Origin: Haliscomenobacter hydrossis DSM 1100
Lineage (GTDB): Bacteria; Bacteroidota; Bacteroidia; Chitinophagales; Saprospiraceae
Reading direction: 5' to 3'
DNA: 64,000 bases
Assembly (NCBI RefSeq): GCF_000212735.1
Contig: NC_015510.1
Coordinates: 124,001-188,000 of the forward strand
Positions 40,399 to 49,393 of the stretch are shown here, piece by piece (positions within the stretch are counted from its first letter, which is position 1; every line of letters begins with the position of its first letter). Under the pieces are notes generated by a model. It saw only the letters and a list, made by a program, of their open reading frames with translations, was not told where the DNA came from and searched no databases. The translations under genes and the position numbers were made by a program.

Positions 40399-41378
40399 TG
40401 AAATCAATCGCTTTTTTCAACAATAAAGGTGGGGTAGGCAAAACTACAACGGTATACCATTTGGCCTGGATGCTTTCAGAAATGGGCCATCAGGTTTTGG
40501 CCATAGATTTGGATCCTCAGTCCAATCTTTCTTCCATGTTTTTGTCTGAAGATCGTATGGAAGAGGTAGTTTTGGATGAAACCTATTCCTACACAGTACT
40601 AGATGCAATTCTTCCTTTAAGTGAGGGAGAAGGCTATCAACCAGTACATATTGAACAAATTAGTGAACGTATTTCCCTATTGATCGGTGATCTTGCACTA
40701 TCTGCTTTTGAAGATAAACTGAGCGATGCTTGGAATAAATGCCTGGCCGGAGATGTTTTCGGATTTAAGGTAAGTAGCGTTTTTAAAACACTGATTGATG
40801 ATGCTGTTGCACGGAGCGGTGCATCATGGGTGTTAATTGATGTAGGCCCCAATCTAGGCGCAATTAATCGAGCCGTTTTAATTGCAACTCAATTTATTGC
40901 AATGCCTGTTGCTTCTGACTTATTTTCATTACAAGGAATTAAAAACTTAGGTCAAACCCTCCAAGAATGGCGCGAACAATGGAAAAAAAGAGTAAATGAA
41001 TACCCACCAAGAAGCAATAAATCTAATATTCCTGATGGAGAGATGAGCCCCATTGGTTACATTTTGATGCAATACACTGCCAGGCAAAGTCGCCCTGTCA
41101 AGTCATATATTCGTTGGGCTGAAAAAATTCCGGGAGTTTATCAAGAATTTGTACTTAATGAAGAACCCTCACCCAATACTTCGATCAAAGATGATCCTCA
41201 TTGTCTTGCACAATTAAAACATTATCATAGCCTTGCTCCCATGTCGATGGAAGCACACAAGCCAATGTTTTTACTCAAACCAGCAGATGGTGCAATTGGT
41301 GCTCATGTTCAAGCTGTAATGAGGAGCTACGATGATTTTCTTAATTTAACCGAACATATCATAGCAGTTTGCATGTAG
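40398..41378 (+). CDS. ParA-like ATPase paired with the AlbA_2 protein
   Basis: 326 aa from the ATG at 40398 (one codon after a GTG that lies in the upstream stop overlap). Deviant Walker A KGGVGKTT at 10-17 with the signature Lys, LAIDLDPQSNLSSMF (motif 2, about 36-50) and VLIDVGPNLGAINRAVL (Walker B). These features fit ParA/MinD-type ATPases that form dimers on DNA or membrane. No parB-like gene or parS site is seen nearby, and the AT-rich composition matches the partner gene, pointing to joint transfer. Confidence 0.88.
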   Translation: MKSIAFFNNKGGVGKTTTVYHLAWMLSEMGHQVLAIDLDPQSNLSSMFLSEDRMEEVVLDETYSYTVLDAILPLSEGEGYQPVHIEQISERISLLIGDLALSAFEDKLSDAWNKCLAGDVFGFKVSSVFKTLIDDAVARSGASWVLIDVGPNLGAINRAVLIATQFIAMPVASDLFSLQGIKNLGQTLQEWREQWKKRVNEYPPRSNKSNIPDGEMSPIGYILMQYTARQSRPVKSYIRWAEKIPGVYQEFVLNEEPSPNTSIKDDPHCLAQLKHYHSLAPMSMEAHKPMFLLKPADGAIGAHVQAVMRSYDDFLNLTEHIIAVCM

Positions 41379-41401
41379 AAAATGATCAGACTTATTAATT
41401 A

Positions 41402-41875
41402 ATGCTTACAGATATGCCTTTCACTCCCATCACCATCTCCCCCGTTTCTCCTGCGGATGAGCAAGTGCAAAAGCTCATCACCAAGCTCGATCAATTCCAG
41501 ATTGCCTTGTACGGTCGGGAAAACTGTCACCTGGATTCCATTGAAGTGCTGCTGCAAAGTGGGGCACATATGCTGGGTGCCTTCTCTGGGGATATCTTAG
41601 TTGGCATGGGCGCCATAAAAATCATGGATGGCTACGCCGAAGTCAAACGCATGTACGTGGAAGAATTGCACCGTGGAATGGGCATTGCCGAAAATATCCT
41701 GGGTCGTTTAGAGGCATACGCCATGGAACAAGAGGTAAACCGGATTTGCCTGGAAACGGGTGTTTACCACGAGGCAGCGATGCGTTTGTATCGAAAGTTG
41801 GGTTATCGGGTGATTGAACAGTTCGGAGAGTATAAAGTGAATGGCTTGAGCGTGTTTTTTGAGAAGCAGATTTGA
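41402..41875 (+). CDS. GNAT-family N-acetyltransferase
   Basis: 157 aa. Acetyl-CoA binding motif A reads VKRMYVEELHRGMGIAENILGRLEAYA (about 81-107), followed by the motif B region AAMRLYRKLGYRVIEQFGEY. The acceptor, possibly an amino acid or peptide amine, is not known. Two starts five codons apart are possible. GC content returns to the chromosomal level, marking the right edge of the AT-rich cassette. Confidence 0.85.
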   Translation: MLTDMPFTPITISPVSPADEQVQKLITKLDQFQIALYGRENCHLDSIEVLLQSGAHMLGAFSGDILVGMGAIKIMDGYAEVKRMYVEELHRGMGIAENILGRLEAYAMEQEVNRICLETGVYHEAAMRLYRKLGYRVIEQFGEYKVNGLSVFFEKQI

Positions 41876-41878
41876 AAC

Positions 41879-41909
41879 TTGACTGGTTTTTTCCAAAGAA
41901 ATATATTTG
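41879..41909 (+). promoter_or_regulatory. Promoter for the 41931 gene
   Basis: TTG at 41879-41881, a 20-nt spacer and TATATTTG at 41902-41909. One of the best consensus matches in the window; the upstream TTG at 41907 that could be read as a start lies inside this box. Confidence 0.75.
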
Positions 41910-41930
41910 CAACAAAATACATTCGTAGCC

Positions 41931-42665
41931 ATGAAACGACCCAAGTATTTCCTCTCGATCAACACTCCTTGCAATCAAAACTGGGCAGCGATGGAAAATG
42001 TCGAGGCTGGTAAATATTGCCAAAATTGCGCAAAAAACGTCATTGACTTCACTAAACTTACTGATCGGGAGGTTGTGCAAATTATTGAACAATCAAAAGG
42101 AAAATTGTGTGGGAGGTTTAAAGCAGAGCAGTTGGATCGTGACTATTCCATAGCCATTCCACCAAGGCCCAAACCTTGGTTATATAAGTTATTGGCGGGA
42201 CTATTTTTTCTTGGCACTGCTACAAAAGGCTCAGCATTAGGATTCAAACCAATACAAAACAAGGTGGCCATTTATGTCCACAACATTCCTTCCCAATTTA
42301 TACAAACCTCAGCATCAGACTCTATTCCGCCCTTATCCTCCAATAACTTGGTAAAAGGAAAAATTATTGATGTTGACACCAAAGAGTCATTGACTAATGT
42401 AGCGGTACAAATTAAAGGCACTACACTTGGTAATGTAACTGATGATCAAGGAAATTTCAGTTTAGCTATACCGGATGAATTTTTGAGTAGACAACTTGTA
42501 CTTTCCATTTCCTATCTCGGCTACGATACCATTGAGCTAGCAGTTGAAAACAAACGGTTTCCATTCTCTTTTTCTAAAGCCATAACCATGACGCCCTCCG
42601 AAAACGGCTTAACGGGCGAAGTCTGTATCGTAAAAAAGCGATGGCGACCATTCAAGAAAAATTAG
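41931..42665 (+). CDS. CarboxypepD_reg-like protein with an N-terminal Cys motif and one membrane helix
   Basis: 244 aa from ATG 41931. The first 70 residues hold NTPCNQNWAAM, KYCQNCAKNVIDFTKL and GKLCGRF: a CxxC-type Cys cluster that looks like a small cytoplasmic zinc module. One membrane helix (LYKLLAGLFFLGTATKG) follows, then a CarboxypepD_reg domain (LVKGKIIDVDTKESLTNVAVQIKGTTLGNV). The topology would put the Cys module inside and the beta domain outside the inner membrane, an anti-sigma-factor-like layout. Function unknown. Confidence 0.72.
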   Translation: MKRPKYFLSINTPCNQNWAAMENVEAGKYCQNCAKNVIDFTKLTDREVVQIIEQSKGKLCGRFKAEQLDRDYSIAIPPRPKPWLYKLLAGLFFLGTATKGSALGFKPIQNKVAIYVHNIPSQFIQTSASDSIPPLSSNNLVKGKIIDVDTKESLTNVAVQIKGTTLGNVTDDQGNFSLAIPDEFLSRQLVLSISYLGYDTIELAVENKRFPFSFSKAITMTPSENGLTGEVCIVKKRWRPFKKN

Positions 42666-42693
42666 GTTTTATAAACATATAAACCCTAATTTT
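42657..42693. terminator. Hairpin overlapping the stop of the 41931 gene
   Basis: Arms AAAATTAGGTTTTATA and TATAAACCCTAATTTT with one mismatch. The stop codon TAG sits inside the left arm. The A/T-rich ends fit an intrinsic terminator. Confidence 0.6.
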
Positions 42694-42729
42694 GAAAGAG
42701 AGAAGCTGCCCCTCAAAACCCGAACCACC

Positions 42730-44064
42730 ATGTCTACTCCCGTCAACCAAGGCGAAAACATCCGTTCCCTGCGCGCCGAAACGACCAGTTCTGACTTCAC
42801 AAACGAACTCATTGCCAGAGACAGCAGCGTTTTTTTCCACCAAACCCTTTCCTCCCCCGTTTTTAATGTCGTGACCAAAGCCGAAGGCGCTTACATCTAC
42901 GACGGGGAAGGCAAAAAATACCTCGACCTGCACGGCAACGGCGTACACACCGCAGGGTACAACAATCCCCAGGTCATTGCGGCCATCCAAAAACAAATTA
43001 CCGAATCCTTGACCTTTGCGCCCCGACGTTTTACCAATTTGCCCGCCGTAGCATTGGCCGAAAAATTGGTCGAGATCGCGCCAGAGGGACTCAATCGGGT
43101 GCTGTTTTGCCCTGGAGGATCGGAAGCCATTGAAATGGCGGTGATGCTCGCCAAGCTGTACACCGGAAAATGGAAAACCCTGTCTTATTACGGTTCTTTT
43201 CACGGGGCGGGGTTCCAGGCGGTTTCAATTGGAGCCGATGCGCATTTTCGCGAAGGACTAGGTCCCATGATGCCCGGTGCCATTCACCTGGAACTACCCG
43301 ATTATTACCGCAACCCCTGGGGTTGGACCGATCAGCAGCAAATTGACGACGAATACCTGCGGCAATTGAGCACCCAAATTGCACACAATCCGGAAATTGC
43401 CGCCCTGATCACTGAACCAATCTTTTACAATTCCACCGTGCCTACGCGGTATTACTGGGAACAGGTAAAGGCCATTTGTAAAGTGCAGGGCATTCTGCTC
43501 ATTTTTGATGAAATTTATACGGCCTTTGGCCGAACGGGAAAGATGTTTGCGGCTGAACATTTTATCCCCCCCGACATCATCGTAATTGGCAAAGGTTTTG
43601 GCGGTGGAATTGTCCCTTTTGCTGGTATCATTGGCCGGGAGGAATTAAATGTATTGGAACACAAATCCATTGGACACTATACGCACGAAAAAAATCCGCT
43701 GTGTGCAGCCGTCGCCAAGGCGGTAATTGACTACGTTGAAACCGAACAATTAGTGGCTCACGCGCAGAAATTGGGCCAGTATTTTCGCTCGGGCCTCGAA
43801 GCCTTGCAACATGAATTTGCGCTCATCGGCAACATCAGTGGGCTTGGGCTAAATCTTGCTGTTGATTTGGTCAAAGACCGCCAAAGCAAAGCCCGGGCTA
43901 CCGAGGAAGCTCAGCAACTCATGGCCTTCTGTATGAATCGGGGCATCTCATTTAAGTTGATTCAGGGAAACATTTTGAACCTGAAGCCCGCTTTAGTGAT
44001 TACGCAGCAAGAGATAGATCTTGTGCTGGAGACTTTGCGAGAAGGATTAAGAGCGTTGAACTAG
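42730..44064 (+). CDS. Class III PLP aminotransferase-family enzyme
   Basis: 444 aa. Class III (ornithine/acetylornithine-type) fold: YIYDGEGKKYLDLHGNGVHTAGYNNPQVIAAI near 55-86, PGGSEAIEMAVMLAK, LIFDEIYTAFGRTG near 257-270 and the PLP Lys in VIGKGFGGGIVP near 280-291. Substrates range widely in this class (amino acids, omega-amines, amino-phosphonates); none can be chosen. It is a single gene facing a convergent lipoprotein gene. Confidence 0.88.
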   Translation: MSTPVNQGENIRSLRAETTSSDFTNELIARDSSVFFHQTLSSPVFNVVTKAEGAYIYDGEGKKYLDLHGNGVHTAGYNNPQVIAAIQKQITESLTFAPRRFTNLPAVALAEKLVEIAPEGLNRVLFCPGGSEAIEMAVMLAKLYTGKWKTLSYYGSFHGAGFQAVSIGADAHFREGLGPMMPGAIHLELPDYYRNPWGWTDQQQIDDEYLRQLSTQIAHNPEIAALITEPIFYNSTVPTRYYWEQVKAICKVQGILLIFDEIYTAFGRTGKMFAAEHFIPPDIIVIGKGFGGGIVPFAGIIGREELNVLEHKSIGHYTHEKNPLCAAVAKAVIDYVETEQLVAHAQKLGQYFRSGLEALQHEFALIGNISGLGLNLAVDLVKDRQSKARATEEAQQLMAFCMNRGISFKLIQGNILNLKPALVITQQEIDLVLETLREGLRALN

Positions 44065-44068
44065 CCCA

Positions 44069-44575
44069 TTACTTGGTCAGTAGGGTATCCGGGAAATAAT
44101 GGTACCCCAGATAGGCAATTTTCCACTCCCCATTTTCCTTTTCCAGAACACGCGTTTCGAGTGATTTGCCCAGCAGTTTTCGGGTATCTTTTTCGTATGA
44201 AAACTGTTCAAAGGTGTACCAGGCCATTTCGGGTGTGATCCTGAAATTCTCATTGGCACGCTCTTCGGTGGAGCCTTTCCAAAGGGTTGCATCCGCTTCG
44301 AACTGGGACTTTTTCTCTTGTTTTAAGGATTCAAATCCGTTGTTGAAGGTTACTTTTTCTGGGAAGCCTTCCCAGTAAGCGTATTTTCGGAAAGCGGGCG
44401 ATTCGAGGTAGGTGCTTTTCCAGGCTTCGAAATCCTGCTTGTAATAAGATTCCGTTTCCTTGGCAATGACCGCCTGGATGGCGGCCTTTTCTTTTTCAAA
44501 ATCGACTGGTTTTGTTTGTTGTTGGCAGGCGGGCAGCAGGAGACCGAGGATCAAGGGCAACATGGTGTTTTTCAT
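44069..44575 (-). CDS. NTF2/SnoaL-like lipoprotein
   Basis: 168 aa. Signal peptide with lipobox LLPAC (Cys 17). Mature part: EKAAIQAVIAKETESYYKQDFEAWKSTYLES and then a WYTFEQFSYEKDT to EWKIAYLGYHYFP pattern, typical of the nuclear-transport-factor-2-like cone fold often seen in small exported proteins. It ends 5 bases from the convergent aminotransferase gene. No catalytic residues can be assigned. Confidence 0.75.
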   Translation of the reverse strand: MKNTMLPLILGLLLPACQQQTKPVDFEKEKAAIQAVIAKETESYYKQDFEAWKSTYLESPAFRKYAYWEGFPEKVTFNNGFESLKQEKKSQFEADATLWKGSTEERANENFRITPEMAWYTFEQFSYEKDTRKLLGKSLETRVLEKENGEWKIAYLGYHYFPDTLLTK

Positions 44576-44666
44576 TGGACTGGTTATTTGAAGGTGATGT
44601 TTGGCTTGGATGGTACTAAAATAAGGTAAACCATTGTGTTTAGATGCCGTTGTTCTGTTCCTGAAA

Positions 44667-45722
44667 TTAAATAAAAAAATTCCTCACCCGCGCCGCGCTC
44701 TCCATTCCACTCACCACCGCCCCGTCCATATACCCAGGAAACACACTCGCCGTTTCCGTCCCGGCAATGATGAAATTACCTTCAAAATAATTCGCTCTGA
44801 AAATCGGATCGCCATTGTGCTGATGGGGCAAAATATAACCGCCATAAGGCGCAAAAGTATCTGGTTCGTGCTGCCAGACACAATCAAAATACGTGGTATA
44901 CGCGCGGGCCACCTCCCCAAAATATTTGGCCAATTGATCGATTGCCAATGCCTTTCGCTGCTCTTGAGTAGCGCCGTGGAGCGCAGCACTCATGAATCCC
45001 TTCAGGGCAAAAAGCGATTGTTCCACATTAGAATGGTCATACAATTCTGAAATGGGGCCAACGTTGCTAAAAACAGATCCCGAATAGTTTTTTTCGCGCC
45101 AAAAAGCCCTTGGGTAAGTAATGGCCACTTTGATGGATTCACCCATCCAGGTGTGGGTATGTTGGGCTTTTTGCACCAATTCCGGGGGCAATTTCGGAGT
45201 AAATTCAAGCCGTTCAACCAATATTTTTGGCGGAATGGTCGAAATCAGGAGGTTACAGGAAAAACGTCGATCTGCACTTTCCAACACAAAAACGCCATCC
45301 TGGTATTCAACTTTTTGAATACGTTGTCCCAAAATTACTTGTGCGGGATCCAGTTGGCTCAATAGTTTGGTGATCAAGGCACTGCTCCCGTCAGCAATCC
45401 GGTAATTGGGTGCTTGATCGGGCAACAGAAACACTTGGGGCGGGGAGGTTGAAATGGGCTCGTAAAAGGTGTATCCTTGCAGATATTGCTCAAAAACGGG
45501 TAATTCAAGTTCGTTCAATAAGGCCCGCAAAGACTCGTGCTTTTCACCCAACCAGGTTGCACCCATTTCCAGCGGCGCTTCTCCTTCATTGCAGAGCGTA
45601 TGGATACGGCCACCGGAGCGGTTGCGGGCTTCGATCAGTGTAGCTGCTATTCCGGCTTTTTTGAGCTGATAGGCCAGCGTCAACCCAGTCAAACCTGCGC
45701 CAAGTATAATTACATTTTTCAT
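44667..45722 (-). CDS. Flavin-containing amine oxidase family protein
   Basis: 351 aa, somewhat short for the family. FAD-binding dinucleotide motif GAGLTGLTLAYQLKKAG at 8-24, the GG doublet RSGGRIHT at 36-43 and the C-terminal FAD segment NFIIAGTETASVFPGYMDGAVVSG near 315-338. It may oxidise an amine, or be a desaturase-like relative. No signal peptide. Lies alone between a lipoprotein gene and a divergent secreted-protein gene. Confidence 0.87.
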   Translation of the reverse strand: MKNVIILGAGLTGLTLAYQLKKAGIAATLIEARNRSGGRIHTLCNEGEAPLEMGATWLGEKHESLRALLNELELPVFEQYLQGYTFYEPISTSPPQVFLLPDQAPNYRIADGSSALITKLLSQLDPAQVILGQRIQKVEYQDGVFVLESADRRFSCNLLISTIPPKILVERLEFTPKLPPELVQKAQHTHTWMGESIKVAITYPRAFWREKNYSGSVFSNVGPISELYDHSNVEQSLFALKGFMSAALHGATQEQRKALAIDQLAKYFGEVARAYTTYFDCVWQHEPDTFAPYGGYILPHQHNGDPIFRANYFEGNFIIAGTETASVFPGYMDGAVVSGMESAARVRNFFI

Positions 45723-45815
45723 GGCTACAATATTATAAAATTCTTGCCAAAAGAAAGCTGAAGCTACTGGCTATGAACCTGTTTTCTCGTACTTTAGTGC
45801 TCAAACTTAGGCACC

Positions 45816-46661
45816 ATGAAATACATGCTGTACATCATCCTTTTCCTAATGAGCGGGGTCCACACTTTTGCTCAGGATATTTTTGCCCAAAATAACCTCA
45901 CGGCCTGGTGTATCGTGCCCTTTGACAAGGTCAAACGTGGCCCCGAAGAACGGGTGATGATGCTGGAAAAACTGGGCTTCAAGCAGTATGTCTACGATTG
46001 GCGCAGTGAGCACATCCCCACTTTTGACCAGGAAATCAAACTGGCCAAACAGCACAACATTGTGATGGAAGGGGTATGGCTTTGGGTCAACAGCAATGTA
46101 GACAAAACCGGACAATTGAGCGCCGACAACCTCAAAGTGATCGATATTGTGGCAAAAAACAACCTGAAAACCACCTTCTGGGTAGGTTTTGACAACGGAT
46201 TTTTTGACGGATTAAGCCATCATGAAAAGGTCGCCAAGGGTGCCGCTTTTTTGACCTATTTGCACTCGGTATTGGCGCCACTAAAATGCAAAATGGCGTT
46301 GTACAACCACGGTGGCTGGTTTGGCGAACCAGAAAACGAAATTGAAATCATCAAAAAATCGGGTTTAAAAGGCATCGGAATCGTGTACAGTTTTCACCAC
46401 GGCCATCATCAAATTAACCGCTTTCACAGCATGTTGAAAAACATGTTGCCCTATCTGGTGGCCATCAACCTGGACGGCATGGATCTAAACAAAGGCCAGA
46501 TACTCCCCATTGGCACCGGGAAAAGTGAAAAGGAGATGATCCACCTGATCCGCGAAAGTGGGTTTAAAGGGCGTATCGGAATCCTTGGCCACCGGGATGA
46601 TCAAGACGTAGAAATGATTTTGCAAGAGAATTTAGCGGGACTTAAAGGGATTTTGAAGTAA
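45816..46661 (+). CDS. Secreted TIM-barrel-like protein (sugar isomerase/endonuclease-2 fold)
   Basis: 281 aa. Signal peptide (MKYMLYIILFLMSGVHTFAQ). The rest reads as a TIM barrel of the xylose-isomerase-like / AP endonuclease 2 superfamily: RVMMLEKLGFKQYVYDWR, AKQHNIVMEGVWLWVN, KMALYNHGGWFGEPEN, KGIGIVYSFHHGHHQINRF, YLVAINLDGMD, KGRIGILGHRD. Exported copies are often linked to carbohydrate use, and the convergent gene is a rhamnosidase. Substrate unknown. Confidence 0.75.
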   Translation: MKYMLYIILFLMSGVHTFAQDIFAQNNLTAWCIVPFDKVKRGPEERVMMLEKLGFKQYVYDWRSEHIPTFDQEIKLAKQHNIVMEGVWLWVNSNVDKTGQLSADNLKVIDIVAKNNLKTTFWVGFDNGFFDGLSHHEKVAKGAAFLTYLHSVLAPLKCKMALYNHGGWFGEPENEIEIIKKSGLKGIGIVYSFHHGHHQINRFHSMLKNMLPYLVAINLDGMDLNKGQILPIGTGKSEKEMIHLIRESGFKGRIGILGHRDDQDVEMILQENLAGLKGILK

Positions 46662-46689
46662 ACAAGCAGGACACCCTGCTTTTGTTTAC
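46658..46689. terminator. Shared bidirectional terminator
   Basis: GTAAACAAGCAGG and CCTGCTTTTGTTTAC form a hairpin. The stop codons of both convergent genes (46661 and 46686) are inside its arms. Confidence 0.8.
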
Positions 46690-49361
46690 TTGATCAACAG
46701 CTCATAATGCCCGGCCTTCAAATTCCGAACAAAGCTAGTTTTCGCCTCGCTCGGCCACACCTGACCTTTGTGGGAAACCGTTTGCCCTGCCTGCACATCC
46801 AGCCTCAAGGTAGCACTGCTATTGGGTGGCACAGTAAGCACATAACGGATACCCGCCGCCGTTTTTTCCCAATTGGATACCAATTCTCCCTGCGGCGTTT
46901 TGAAGCTAGCTTTGAACTCCTCCAAACCCGCTACAAAATGCGGATGCAAGAGAATGTTTTTGAACCCCGGCATGGCCGGATCGGGCTTGATACCCCCCAA
47001 GGCTTTGTAATACCAGGCTCCGATTTCCCCAAACATGATGTGGTTCATGGAAATATCGGATTTGGCGTCGATTGGCCAGTTTTCGAAGAGTGTAGTTGCT
47101 CCGTTTTTGATCCACCAGCCCCAGGATGGAAAATCTTCCTGGGCCGCGATTTGGTAAGCCAGGTCGGCGTAGCCGTTGTCGCTAAGGGCGTTGAGGATGG
47201 TTTTGGTGCCCAATAGACCTACGTCCAGGTGGGCATTATCCGCTTTGACACGCTGCGCCAGGTTGGCTGCTACTTTGGCTTTGAGTATGGGCGGTACGAG
47301 CCCCCAATGTAAGGGTGCACTCAATTCGGTTTGGGTGCCACTCCCATAGATCCCCGTCTCGGCATTGAGGTATTTGGCATTGATGGCGTTTTGAATTTTT
47401 TGCGCCAGCGCAGTGTATTTTTCGTAATCGGCGGGCTTTTTTAAAAGCTTCGCTGCCTTGGCTAAAATCGTTGCATCAACGAAATAGTAAATCGAGGAAG
47501 TGAGTTCTACTGGGGCTTTGGATTTTACCGGAACCCAGTCGCCGAGTCCCCAGGTGGTCAAGCCATCCGTGCTTTGGGCAGTAATGGCATCCACGTACCG
47601 TTTGATGTTGTCGTAACAATCGCTCAACAGTTTGGCATCGCCATAAAACAGGTAAATGTTCCAGGGAATGATGGCAATCGTACTGGTCCAGTCCGGGCCA
47701 TTGCCCCATTCGTAGCCCCAACCACTGGTGGGAATGATCGAAGGCAACACGCCGTTGGGTTGTTGTTCATCACGGTGGTCGGCCAGCCATTTTTCGTACA
47801 CCGTGATGCCGTCATAGTTGTACAATCCCGTTTCACTGGCGATGTGGGCGTCTCCCGTCCAGCCGTTTTTTTCACGTTGGGGACAGTCTGTCGGGTAACC
47901 AAAGAGGTTGGAGAGATAGGCATTGTTGGTGGCCCACCAGATTTTGTCCAGCGTAGGGTTGGAAGAACTGACCTGACCCAACTGCGGCAGATCAGTATGC
48001 ATGAAATACCCTTTTAAACTGCTTGCAGAGAGGCTGATGGGCTGGTTGGCGCTCACTTCTACATACTGAAAACCCTTGTAATTGAAGCGGGGCATAAAAC
48101 TTTCTTCCCCTCCACCTTTGAGGATAAAAATGTCGGTTTGAAAAGGGTCGGAGTTATCCGTAGGGCGGTAGTGTACATCGATGTTGGACATGTCTGCCCT
48201 ACCCTGATCGTTCAATCTTTCGGTGTGTCGCAGGCGAATTTGTGTTCCCGCCCCTCCCCTCACCCGCAGGCTGCTCACGCCGGAGATGTTGCGCCCCAGA
48301 TCGAACAAATAAGTAGTATCGTTGATTTTGCTCATTTTTTTCACCGCAATCTCCTCCACATTGCGGATGGGGTGCATGAGTTGAGAAACTACGTTGCTGG
48401 AGGGAGCCGCCCGAAAAATCACCGATTTCCACTTTGTGTCATCAAAATCTGCGGTATTCCAGCCCACTTGTTCCAGACGGGCATCGTAGTGTTCGGCGGT
48501 ATAAATGCTGTTAAAAATGACCGGACTCAGGGCCGTTTTCCAGTCTTTGCCCGAACTAATGGTCTCCACCGACCCATCGGTGTAAACAATGCGTAAATCC
48601 ATACAAAAGGTAGGTCGATTGCGCCAGGGAGCTTCGTGAAAATACCAAACTGCCGTAGACTGGTGGTTGTACCAACCATTCCCCAGCAGTACCCCGATGG
48701 CATTTTTGCCCTGCTGCAACTGCGCCGTCACATCGTGGGTTACGTACAAAGTGCGCCGATCGAAGCGGGTATACATTGGATCGAGGCGATGATTACCGAT
48801 AATTTGCCCGTTGATGGACAATTCGTACAAACCCGCTACCGCGATATATGCTCGTGCCGATTTGATTTTTTTGCTCAGCCCGAATGCCTTGCGGAAATAA
48901 GGCGCAGGTTTAATTTTGACGTCGCGGGTATCCGAAATCCAGGCACCTTTCCAATTGGAAGCATGCATCACTCCGGTTTCGAAATGGGCTGTCGTGGACA
49001 GCGATCGTTGCCCATCATTGCCCCAGGCCGCTACTGCCCAAAAATACTTGCTGAATGCTGGTAGTGGTTTCCCAGCGTAGGCAACAAGTGTCTGGCTGGA
49101 TAAAACCTTACCCGAAGTCCAGGCCAAACCTTTGCCTTGTAACAATCCAACTGAATCGGTACCCACCCAGAGTTGGTAAGCGCTTTGTGTTGCGCCCGGC
49201 CGCGCATCATCAAGCCGCCAACTGAATCGAGGAGCGGAAACATCTACACCCAGCGGGTTTTGGAGGTATTCGCAGCGCAGGTCGATGGGTTTGGCAAAAC
49301 TGTCAACTTGAAGCAAGATATTGGTAAAAAGGAGTAGCAGTGAAAAGAGTGTAAACTTCAT
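46686..49361 (-). CDS. Secreted alpha-L-rhamnosidase, GH78
   Basis: 891 aa with a signal peptide (MKFTLFSLLLLFTNILLQVDSFA). Domains in order: N-terminal Fn3-like region (LRCEYLQNPLGVDVSAPRFSWRL), the GH78 N domain (ARAYIAVAGLYELSINGQIIGNHRLDP, GVLLGNGWYNH), the beta-sandwich, then the (alpha/alpha)6 barrel with DCPQREKNGWTGDAHI, which carries the acidic catalytic residues, and the C-terminal domain. It should release terminal L-rhamnose from plant-type glycans. In an operon with the CBM9-like protein gene 32 bases upstream. Confidence 0.93.
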   Translation of the reverse strand: MKFTLFSLLLLFTNILLQVDSFAKPIDLRCEYLQNPLGVDVSAPRFSWRLDDARPGATQSAYQLWVGTDSVGLLQGKGLAWTSGKVLSSQTLVAYAGKPLPAFSKYFWAVAAWGNDGQRSLSTTAHFETGVMHASNWKGAWISDTRDVKIKPAPYFRKAFGLSKKIKSARAYIAVAGLYELSINGQIIGNHRLDPMYTRFDRRTLYVTHDVTAQLQQGKNAIGVLLGNGWYNHQSTAVWYFHEAPWRNRPTFCMDLRIVYTDGSVETISSGKDWKTALSPVIFNSIYTAEHYDARLEQVGWNTADFDDTKWKSVIFRAAPSSNVVSQLMHPIRNVEEIAVKKMSKINDTTYLFDLGRNISGVSSLRVRGGAGTQIRLRHTERLNDQGRADMSNIDVHYRPTDNSDPFQTDIFILKGGGEESFMPRFNYKGFQYVEVSANQPISLSASSLKGYFMHTDLPQLGQVSSSNPTLDKIWWATNNAYLSNLFGYPTDCPQREKNGWTGDAHIASETGLYNYDGITVYEKWLADHRDEQQPNGVLPSIIPTSGWGYEWGNGPDWTSTIAIIPWNIYLFYGDAKLLSDCYDNIKRYVDAITAQSTDGLTTWGLGDWVPVKSKAPVELTSSIYYFVDATILAKAAKLLKKPADYEKYTALAQKIQNAINAKYLNAETGIYGSGTQTELSAPLHWGLVPPILKAKVAANLAQRVKADNAHLDVGLLGTKTILNALSDNGYADLAYQIAAQEDFPSWGWWIKNGATTLFENWPIDAKSDISMNHIMFGEIGAWYYKALGGIKPDPAMPGFKNILLHPHFVAGLEEFKASFKTPQGELVSNWEKTAAGIRYVLTVPPNSSATLRLDVQAGQTVSHKGQVWPSEAKTSFVRNLKAGHYELLIK

Positions 49362-49393
49362 GAGCGAAAAGTGAAAAGTGAAAAAACGAACGA

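Noticed and set aside
40398-41378. Chromosomal partition (parA) near an origin
   Set aside because: No parB, parS, dnaA or rRNA genes are near, and the composition differs from the chromosome around it.
41907-41930. TTG start giving a longer 41931 protein
   Set aside because: The TTG is part of the -7 box TATATTTG; translation from inside the promoter is not possible.
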